Of a DNA stretch of 16,372 nt, positions 7,862 through 12,507 are shown piece by piece. The notes under the pieces were generated by a model. That model saw nothing but the letters and a program-made list of their open reading frames with translations. It ran no database searches and was not told the DNA's origin. A program made the translations under genes and the position numbers. This DNA comes from Nitrospinota bacterium (lineage in GTDB: Bacteria; Nitrospinota; Nitrospinia; UBA9942), in the NCBI GenBank assembly GCA_003489165.1, contig DNJG01000137.1, positions 1 through 16,372 of the forward strand, read 5' to 3'. Each line of letters opens with the position of its first letter. Within the stretch, counting starts at the first letter, position 1.

Positions 7862-7941
7862 AAATTGGACGCAGATGAACGCAGAAACTACATGATTTTT
7901 AAATCCTGTAAATCCATTTTTCTGCGAAAATCAGCGTTCTA
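7862..7941 (-). repeat. Imperfect palindromic intergenic element between queC and uvrC
   Basis: The 85-bp gap holds GGACGCAGATGAACGCAGA (7868-7886) and, on the other side, TCTGCGAAAATCAGCGTTC (7921-7939), which match as inverted repeats at about 14 of 19 positions. ACGCAGATGAACGCAGA-type elements are recalled as dispersed intergenic repeats in several bacterial genomes. It may form a hairpin after queC. No gene is present in the gap. Confidence 0.5.
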
Positions 7942-8676
7942 TTATGATTGTTTATATGTGAGCGGGTCTTTTATGCCGGCATCTTTAAAACCCTTCAATC
8001 TGAACTGACAGCTATCACAGAGACCACAGGGATTTCCACCTTTATCCGGACTGTAACAGGAAGATGTTAGACTATAATCAACTCCGAGTGATATTCCCTT
8101 TTTTATTATTTCACCTTTTGTAAGATTAATTAAAGGGGTATGGATTTTTATACGACTCTTTCCTTCCACCCCAGCCTTCGTTGCGAGATTTGCCATCTTT
8201 TCAAAAGCATCTATATATTCAGGCCTGCAGTCAGGGTAGCCGCTGTAGTCAATCGCATTAGCACCTATAAAAATATCCTCAGCCTCAAGCACCTCAGCCC
8301 ATGCAAGCGCAAGAGATAAAAAAATTGTATTTCTTGCAGGGACATAGGTGATTGGAATAGTCGATAGTCTGGAATCTTTTGTTTTAATATTCTGACTGCT
8401 GACTGCTGACTGCTGACTGCTGACTCTTATTGGGACATCAATATCGGAAGTCAGAGCAGAGCCGCCTATCTTTCTTAAATCTATATCAAATATAAGATGC
8501 TCTTTTGCATTAAAAAATTTTGCAACCTCAGAAGCTTTTTTTAATTCAAAAGAGTGCCTCTGTCCATAATTAAAGCTCAAGGAATAGATTTTATAACCTT
8601 CTGCCCCTGCAATTGCCATCGCAGTTGTAGAATCTATCCCACCACTTGAAAGAACTATTGCTTTCTTATCATGCAT
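7942..8676 (-). CDS. queC: 7-cyano-7-deazaguanine synthase QueC
   Basis: ATP-dependent enzyme that converts 7-carboxy-7-deazaguanine to preQ0 in queuosine biosynthesis. The 244 residues carry the PP-loop SGGIDS (11-16) for AMP binding. They also have the family motifs SFNYGQRHSFEL, YVPARNTIFLSLALAWAE, FIGANAIDYSGYPDCRPE and TPLINLTKGEIIKKG, and a C-terminal zinc site (Cys207, Cys217, Cys220, Cys223). Residues 85-95 (VSSQQSAVSSQ) plus about a dozen following residues are an insertion encoded by a TGACTGC heptamer repeat. It lies in the loop between SDIDVP and IPITYVPARN, where length varies between species, so activity is probably kept. No other queuosine gene (queD, queE, queF) is adjacent. 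Confidence 0.97.
   Translation of the reverse strand: MHDKKAIVLSSGGIDSTTAMAIAGAEGYKIYSLSFNYGQRHSFELKKASEVAKFFNAKEHLIFDIDLRKIGGSALTSDIDVPIRVSSQQSAVSSQNIKTKDSRLSTIPITYVPARNTIFLSLALAWAEVLEAEDIFIGANAIDYSGYPDCRPEYIDAFEKMANLATKAGVEGKSRIKIHTPLINLTKGEIIKKGISLGVDYSLTSSCYSPDKGGNPCGLCDSCQFRLKGFKDAGIKDPLTYKQS
8392..8425 (-). repeat. In-frame CTGACTG heptamer repeat inside queC
   Basis: Nearly five perfect copies of CTGACTG, with period 7 throughout. Because 21 bp is seven codons, the peptide also repeats every seven residues (SSQQSAV). It resembles the short tandemly repeated heptamers described in cyanobacteria, though the unit here differs. Confidence 0.85.
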
Positions 8677-8691
8677 AAGAAATTATAACAT
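8672..8691 (-). promoter_or_regulatory. Promoter-like -10 box abutting the queC start codon
   Basis: The minus strand reads ATGTTATAATTTCTTATGCA, with TATAAT 5 nt before the ATG, the same as the radical SAM gene at 5878-5897 except for one base. A possible -35 TTGAAC lies at 8707-8712 with a long 19-bp spacer. No Shine-Dalgarno is visible, so leaderless initiation is plausible. Confidence 0.4.
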
Positions 8692-8699
8692 ACTCACCA

Positions 8700-8727
8700 G
8701 ATAAAGGTTCAAGGGGTCAGACAAAAA
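8700..8727. repeat. GGGGTCAGAC-type repeat remnant
   Basis: GGTTCAAGGGGTCAGAC followed by an A-run resembles GGGGTCAG elements that recur between genes of many bacteria, often near REP-associated (IS200-like) transposases. Related strings occur in the uvrC insertion (6473-6503) and at 11633-11672. No transposase of that type is in the window. The assignment is by resemblance only. Confidence 0.3.
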
Positions 8728-8728
8728 A

Positions 8729-8756
8729 TATCAGACTTTAGCTTTTTAATGATAAC
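8729..8756 (-). pseudogene. Short fragment of crotonase coding sequence
   Basis: This stretch matches 16080-16107, inside the enoyl-CoA hydratase gene, at 27 of 28 bases and in the same strand sense. It encodes VIIKKLKSD, against VIIKKLKTD in the intact protein. The similarity fades within about 20 bp on each side, where the GGGGTCAG repeat and an IS30-like end take over. It looks like a relic of a second crotonase gene or a copied fragment. Confidence 0.5.
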
Positions 8757-8770
8757 ACCAGTTAAATAAT

Positions 8771-8880
8771 GAAGTGCAACACTTGGGAAGCAAAAAAAAG
8801 AAATGTTATCCTAAGTGTCTATGGCAAAACAATACAATCAGTTAACCTTGGCAAAAAGATATCAAATTACTATAATGCAT
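8771..8880 (+). mobile_element. IS30-family insertion sequence remnant (left end and transposase start)
   Basis: From ATG 8821 the plus strand reads MAKQYNQLTLAKRYQI, which resembles the start of IS30-family transposases (MAKxYxQLTxxxRYQI, the N-terminal helix-turn-helix). The resemblance stops after about 17 codons and a stop follows at 8920. Upstream, AAGTG-CAA-CACTT at 8772-8784 could belong to the terminal inverted repeat. No right end or remaining transposase is present, so this is a decayed left end. Confidence 0.5.
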
Positions 8881-8914
8881 TGTGAAGAGAGTAAAAATTC
8901 GTGTCAATTCGTGG

Positions 8915-10069
8915 CTAACTAAATGCCTTTATGCCGATGGTGTGATGACCTATAATTAATTTCTGTATCTCCGATGTCCCCTCATAAATAGTAGCAACCT
9001 TTGCATCCCTTAAATATCTCTCCACAGGATACTCATTGGAATAACCATAGGCACCGAATATCTGAATCGCATCTGTAGCAGCTCTTACCGCCGCCTCACT
9101 TGCAAAATATTTGGCAATTGATGTCTCAAGTGTATTTTTTATTCCTTTATTCTTTAAATCTCCTGCCCTATATACAAGGAGTCTTGAGGCATCACAATCC
9201 ACCACCATCCTCGCTATCTTTTCCTGTATGAGTTGGAAACTCCCTATAGGCTTTCCAAACTGATGCCTCTCCTTTGCATATTTCACACATGCATCTATAC
9301 ATCCCTGAATAATTCCCACACAGCCAGAGGCAACACCATATCTCCCATTATCAAGGGCGCTCATAGCCACCTCAAAGCCGTCCCCTACCTTACCCAGCAA
9401 CGCATCTTTTGGAATCTCGCAATCCTCAAAGATAAGCTCTGCCGTATTAGATGCCCTTAAGCCAAGTTTCCCCTTTATCTCCTTTGTAGTAAAACCCGGT
9501 GTCCCTTTTTCTATAATAAATGCTGCAATACCCTTATGCTTTTTATTCTTATCTGTCTGTGCAAAAACAACAGCAATATCCGCTATACCACCATTACTTA
9601 TCCATGTCTTTGTCCCATTAAGCACCCACCCTTTGTTAGTAAGAATTGCAGTAGTTGACTGATTTGCAGCATCACTCCCAGCCCCAGGCTCTGTCAGGGC
9701 GAAACAACCGATTATCTCACCCTTGCATAAACGAGAGAGATATTTCTCCTTCTGCCCCTCAGTTCCCCAATTTAAAACAGTAAGTCCAACTATTGATACC
9801 TGAACAGAAAGTGTTGTCCTTATTGAGGAATCTGCCTTCCCAATCTCTTCAAATATTATGGCATCACTTATAAAATCTAATCCTGCACCTCCGTATTTCT
9901 CCGGAATAGGCGCACCAAGAAAACCAAGCGATGCCATCTTTTTTATTATTTCAATAGGAAAATGCTCCTTTATATCATTCTCCCTCGCAACAGGGACAAT
10001 CTCCTCCTCTGCAAACTTTCTTACTGTATCTTTTATCAGCTTCTGATCTTCTGTAAGTTCAAAATTCAT
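8915..10069 (-). CDS. Acyl-CoA dehydrogenase (short-chain/butyryl-CoA type)
   Basis: FAD enzyme that interconverts acyl-CoA and trans-2-enoyl-CoA, passing electrons to ETF. From ATG 10069 it is 384 residues, the usual family length, and begins MNFELTEDQKLIKDTVRKF. Conserved motifs are CFALTEPGAGSDAANQST (flavin/substrate contact), GTKTWISNGG, RYGVASGCVGIIQGC, RHQFGKPIGSFQLIQEKIA, IQIFGAYGYSNEYPVERYLRDAK and IYEGTSEIQ, whose Glu363 is the expected catalytic base at the butyryl/short-chain position. An in-frame start at 10210 would add 47 unconserved residues read from inside the upstream gene, so I rejected it. The ATG overlaps the hbd stop by 11 bp and has a GGAAGGGGG ribosome site. Chain length preference is inferred from context. 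Confidence 0.95.
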   Translation of the reverse strand: MNFELTEDQKLIKDTVRKFAEEEIVPVARENDIKEHFPIEIIKKMASLGFLGAPIPEKYGGAGLDFISDAIIFEEIGKADSSIRTTLSVQVSIVGLTVLNWGTEGQKEKYLSRLCKGEIIGCFALTEPGAGSDAANQSTTAILTNKGWVLNGTKTWISNGGIADIAVVFAQTDKNKKHKGIAAFIIEKGTPGFTTKEIKGKLGLRASNTAELIFEDCEIPKDALLGKVGDGFEVAMSALDNGRYGVASGCVGIIQGCIDACVKYAKERHQFGKPIGSFQLIQEKIARMVVDCDASRLLVYRAGDLKNKGIKNTLETSIAKYFASEAAVRAATDAIQIFGAYGYSNEYPVERYLRDAKVATIYEGTSEIQKLIIGHHTIGIKAFS

Positions 10070-10913
10070 ATTTGTAAAACCCCCTTCCTGTCTTTTTTCC
10101 AAGGTACCCTTCATCCACATATCTTTTAAGCAACGGACAGGGTATATGTTTTGGATTCTTTGTCTCCTTATATATGCTCTCCATAATTGAAAGCACAATA
10201 TCAAGCCCAATCAAATCCGACATGGCAAGGGGACCCATCGGCAGATTTGCACCAAGTGTCATTGCCTTGTCAATATCTTCAGCAGAGGCAACACCTTCCA
10301 TCAGTGCAAAGACTGCCTCGTTTATCATTGGCATCAAGACTCTATTTACAATAAAGCCGGGAGAATCTTTTGATTCCACAGGTATCTTGCCAATCTTTTC
10401 AGTAAGATTTTTTACTATTACAAAAGTTTCATCCGATGTATTAATCCCCCTTATTACTTCCACAAGCTCCATCACAGGTGCAGGGTTCATGAAGTGCATC
10501 CCAATGACCTTATCCTGCCTATTTGTTACAGAGGCAATTTTGCTGATGGGTATGGAGGATGTATTTGTAGAGAGGATGACCTCCTTACGACAGATTTCAT
10601 CAAGTCTTTTAAAAATATCAAATTTTAATTCTTCTATCTCAGATACAGCCTCAACAATAAAATCTGCCTCTGCCATATCCTCAAGTCTTGTTGTAGTGCG
10701 AATCTTTGTAATGGCTTTCTCTTTTTCTTCAGGTGTTATTTTTCCCTTTTCAATCGCCTTTGCAAGTCCCTTTTTTATATTGTCTATACCTCTCTCAATA
10801 AACTCATCCTTCACATCAGTCAGAATTACCTCAAATCCTGATGTCGCCATTACCTGTGCAATCCCTGACCCCATCCTCCCCGCACCAATGATACCGATTG
10901 TTTTAATATCCAT
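10059..10913 (-). CDS. hbd: 3-hydroxyacyl-CoA (3-hydroxybutyryl-CoA) dehydrogenase
   Basis: NAD(P)-dependent oxidoreductase that interconverts acetoacetyl-CoA and 3-hydroxybutyryl-CoA. The 284 residues show a Rossmann nucleotide site GAGRMG (10-15). The catalytic dyad is His140 in MHFMNPAPVMELVEVI and Glu152, at the family spacing of 12. The C-terminal dimerisation domain has DSPGFIVNRVLMPMINEA, ANLPMGPLAMSDLIGLDI and GKKTGRGFYKYEF. Single-domain length fits the Hbd/PaaH group rather than fused FadB types. The downstream acyl-CoA dehydrogenase overlaps its last codons. Upstream is the island of plus-strand genes, so hbd-acd must be transcribed from within or across that region; I see no strong promoter there on the minus strand. 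Confidence 0.96.
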   Translation of the reverse strand: MDIKTIGIIGAGRMGSGIAQVMATSGFEVILTDVKDEFIERGIDNIKKGLAKAIEKGKITPEEKEKAITKIRTTTRLEDMAEADFIVEAVSEIEELKFDIFKRLDEICRKEVILSTNTSSIPISKIASVTNRQDKVIGMHFMNPAPVMELVEVIRGINTSDETFVIVKNLTEKIGKIPVESKDSPGFIVNRVLMPMINEAVFALMEGVASAEDIDKAMTLGANLPMGPLAMSDLIGLDIVLSIMESIYKETKNPKHIPCPLLKRYVDEGYLGKKTGRGFYKYEF

Positions 10914-10924
10914 ATAAAAAACCT

Positions 10925-10996
10925 GCCACAGAGTTCACAGAGGACACAGAGAAAAGAAACTTTTCTTATGCTTACCTCTGCGGTTAGTATATTGGA
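10925..10996. repeat. CACAGAG-type imperfect palindrome upstream of hbd
   Basis: GCCACAGAGTTCACAGAGGACACAGAGAAAAG is mirrored imperfectly by a run ending CTCTGCGGTTAG. The centre is a perfect hairpin AGAAAAG-AAA-CTTTTCT (10950-10966). CACAGAGGACACAGAG-type elements are familiar dispersed intergenic repeats. It may serve as a terminator or be a neutral repeat. Confidence 0.5.
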
Positions 10997-11028
10997 GTTG
11001 ATTTACATAATCAATACCTTGTTCAGTA

Positions 11029-11057
11029 TTGTGCTTTTTTATTATTTATAGCATAAT
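11029..11057 (+). promoter_or_regulatory. Candidate sigma-70-like promoter of the AbrB/nuclease gene
   Basis: TTGTGC (11029-11034), a 17-bp spacer, then CATAAT (11052-11057, five of six bases of the -10 consensus). Transcription would start near 11064, inside the operator described next. The -35 match is weak. Confidence 0.4.
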
Positions 11058-11081
11058 GTGCCTACATTATAACTACATTAT
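11053..11081 (+). promoter_or_regulatory. Three-half-site operator with 11-bp period
   Basis: ATAATGT-gcct-ACATTAT-aact-ACATTAT: a perfect 7-bp inverted repeat (11053-11059 and 11064-11070) plus a third copy (11075-11081) in direct orientation. The two spacers are both 4 bp, so half-sites recur every 11 bp, about one helical turn. It overlaps the candidate -10 box and lies 22 bp before the ATG of a protein that starts with an AbrB/MazE-type DNA-binding motif. I infer autorepression. Confidence 0.6.
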
Positions 11082-11103
11082 ATTTATTTTTTTGGAAGAA
11101 TAC

Positions 11104-11604
11104 ATGAAGGCAAATATTGTATCGGTAGGCAATTCCAAAGGCATCCGCATACCTAAGGCGATGTTAAACTTGAATATGGAAAACAATAAATTAAGTCCCG
11201 GGAGGAAAGCCAAAAAAACTGGGCAATGGGCAAAAACAATGACAAAATGGTTAATAACCCTTTCATCAAAAGGCAGAAAAAAATGGCAATTTGTATCTTT
11301 TGAGGGACCAAAGGGAGGGGAATCAAGAGGAATTGTTGATTTCATTGCAATCCGAAGAGATCATAAATATAGAAAAAATCCATTAAAAATTGGGGATCTT
11401 TTTGAAATAATCATAATTCAAGCAAAGGGCGGTAGCGCACCAATGCCTTCGAATGATGATATTTTGAGGTTGTCAAAGGTTGGGGAATACTACCACGCAA
11501 AACACATAATATTGGCTGATTGGCAAAAAGGTAAAGCACCAACTCTTTACTCTCTTGTAAATTCTTCGTGGGAAAAAACAGAACCAAAGGATGTATTTAA
11601 ATGA
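11104..11604 (+). CDS. AbrB/MazE-headed protein with a predicted PD-(D/E)xK-like nuclease domain
   Basis: 166 residues from ATG 11104 (GGAAG ribosome site just upstream); an in-frame TTG at 11029 would add hydrophobic residues across the operator and was rejected. Residues 1-21 (MKANIVSVGNSKGIRIPKAML) match the first strand-and-loop of MazE/AbrB antitoxins, but the fold is cut short. From about Met25 a different conserved-looking domain begins: WQFVSFEGPKGGESRGIVDFIAIRRD, then FEIIIIQAKGG. Glu73, Asp79, Gln106 and Lys108 give an E...D...QxK pattern like the Mrr branch of PD-(D/E)xK nucleases. Nuclease function is inference. The gene may be a deletion fusion of a mazE start to a stand-alone nuclease-like gene, with Met25 as its former start. 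No partner toxin is adjacent. Confidence 0.65.
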   Translation: MKANIVSVGNSKGIRIPKAMLNLNMENNKLSPGRKAKKTGQWAKTMTKWLITLSSKGRKKWQFVSFEGPKGGESRGIVDFIAIRRDHKYRKNPLKIGDLFEIIIIQAKGGSAPMPSNDDILRLSKVGEYYHAKHIILADWQKGKAPTLYSLVNSSWEKTEPKDVFK

Positions 11605-11611
11605 TTTACTG

Positions 11612-11632
11612 ACTTCACTTAACACAGCATAA
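11612..11632 (+). repeat. Gene-end repeat, copy 1
   Basis: ACTTCACTTAACACAGCATAA lies 8 nt after the stop of the nuclease-like gene. A near copy lies 17 nt after the YgiT-type gene (12368-12389), with one 1-base gap and two substitutions. The paired position after two plus-strand island genes suggests a shared origin or insertion mechanism. Confidence 0.45.
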
Positions 11633-11673
11633 AAGGTTCAAGAACAGAAGAAAAAAGGGGCAGGTCTTGAAAT

Positions 11674-11799
11674 ATGACTTTTGAAAAACTGTCCGCAACA
11701 GCAGATAACAGAGTGCTTAATGTTACACCCAAAGGCTTCTATCTTCTCAGACACTCAAACCATTATGTGAAATGTGGTGTAGGAAAAAATAAAAAATGA
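11674..11799 (+). CDS. Small open frame of 41 codons, coding status doubtful
   Basis: ATG 11674 opens 41 codons (MTFEKLSATADNRVLNV...) ending 15 nt before the DUF4258 start. I recognise no family. The preceding AAAAGGGGCAGGTCTTGAAATATGAC resembles GGGGCAGGTCTTGAA-type repeat ends, so the frame may simply lie in a repeat or transposon relic. The spacing would allow it to be the first gene of the toxin-antitoxin operon. No clear Shine-Dalgarno at a normal distance is seen. Confidence 0.2.
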   Translation: MTFEKLSATADNRVLNVTPKGFYLLRHSNHYVKCGVGKNKK

Positions 11800-11814
11800 A
11801 TTGAAAGGATTGCT

Positions 11815-12096
11815 ATGTTAGACCGGATTCTGAACGAAATGAGGGATAAAATTAGAGAGCGGAAATATGTAATGACGATTCACGGAGAAGAAGAAATGAA
11901 CAACGATTGTCTCACCATTTACGATGTTGAATGTGGTATACTTACTGGAAAAATAGTAGAACGTCAGAAAGATAAGGTAACTACTGAATGGAAATACAGA
12001 ATAATCGGACAAACAGTTGATGGCGATGAAGTTGAGGTTATTGCTAAATTTAGCCCAACGGGCAAATTGGTTATAATCACGGTGTATGTGCCATAG
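11815..12096 (+). CDS. DUF4258 protein, probable toxin of a type II toxin-antitoxin pair
   Basis: 93 residues with the DUF4258 pattern: a basic N-terminal helix, YVMTIHGEEEM, then a DVECGILTGKIVE stretch, and a C-terminal strand set IAKFSPTGKLVIITVYVP. DUF4258 proteins are small RelE/MqsR-like folds commonly encoded next to YgiT-type zinc-finger antitoxins, as here: the next gene starts 21 nt after this stop. The ribosome site AAAGGA lies 7 nt before ATG 11815. I infer a ribosome- or RNA-targeting toxin, with MqsR-like toxin-first order. The catalytic residues cannot be assigned from sequence alone. Confidence 0.75.
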   Translation: MLDRILNEMRDKIRERKYVMTIHGEEEMNNDCLTIYDVECGILTGKIVERQKDKVTTEWKYRIIGQTVDGDEVEVIAKFSPTGKLVIITVYVP

Positions 12097-12117
12097 TTTA
12101 TGAGAGGAGAAAAACAT

Positions 12118-12351
12118 ATGAGGTGTGATATTTGTGGAAAAAAAGGTGTACGAACACATAAGGTCGTCAGGACCTATGGCAAAGGAAAAGAAATACTGGT
12201 TATAGAAAACATTCCTGTCGTAACCTGCCCTCATTGTGGAGAAAGCTATTTGGAGGCTGATACGCTTCATGAAATCGAGCGCATAAAGCTGCACAAAAAG
12301 AGTTTTGCTGTAAAGCGTGCAATTCCTGTGGCAGATTTTGTAACGGCATAA
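12118..12351 (+). CDS. YgiT-type zinc-finger protein, probable antitoxin (MqsA-like N-terminal domain)
   Basis: 77 residues from ATG 12118, which has AGGAG 8 nt upstream. An in-frame ATG at 12100 would add six residues and contains that ribosome site, so it is less likely. A zinc knuckle is formed by Cys3/Cys6 (MRCDICGKKG) and the later CPHCGE pair. ENIPVVTCPHCGESYLEADTLHEIERI is the YgiT/MqsA N-terminal consensus. The C-terminal DNA-binding helix-turn-helix of full MqsA is missing, so this is the short form that usually partners a DUF4258 or similar toxin. Any DNA binding would need another domain. It is co-directional and closely spaced with the DUF4258 gene. Confidence 0.82.
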   Translation: MRCDICGKKGVRTHKVVRTYGKGKEILVIENIPVVTCPHCGESYLEADTLHEIERIKLHKKSFAVKRAIPVADFVTA

Positions 12352-12507
12352 AAAAACTCCATACTATACTTCACATAACAACAGCGTAATTGCTCATACT
12401 GAAAATCACCGTTGAACAGCAACTTTGCCCTTTATCACAGAATTTAAAAAAGGCGTCAAATCCTACGACAACCCTCGCAAGATGAGCAACGTTGCCTACG
12501 TCTACCA
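12352..12507. other. Gene-free gap with a second gene-end repeat and a palindrome
   Basis: The 156 bp between the antitoxin and the convergent thiolase holds ACTTCACATAACAACAGCG (from 12368), the near copy of 11612-11632, and a perfect palindrome GCAACGTTGC (12486-12495) flanked by CCTACG motifs. No gene or standard terminator is recognised. It is one edge of the plus-strand island. Confidence 0.45.

Noticed and set aside
8392..8425. CRISPR-like regular repeat in queC
   Set aside because: Units are 7 bp and directly adjacent, with no spacers and no cas genes.
10070..10210. Longer N-terminus of the acyl-CoA dehydrogenase starting at 10210
   Set aside because: The 47 extra residues are read from within hbd, look unlike the family and the 384-residue form from 10069 has normal length and a good ribosome site.
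11029..11103. Start of the AbrB-headed protein at TTG 11029
   Set aside because: It would translate through the operator into a hydrophobic stretch, whereas ATG 11104 begins exactly at the MazE-type motif behind a GGAAG site.
11617..12417. Integron attC sites after the two island genes (ACTTAAC and ACATAAC as R'' boxes; GTTAGAC and GTTGAAC as R' boxes)
   Set aside because: The boxes are poorly complementary, the first interval is about 200 bp and overlaps the next gene start, and no paired L boxes or integrase are visible. Only the repeat similarity is reported.
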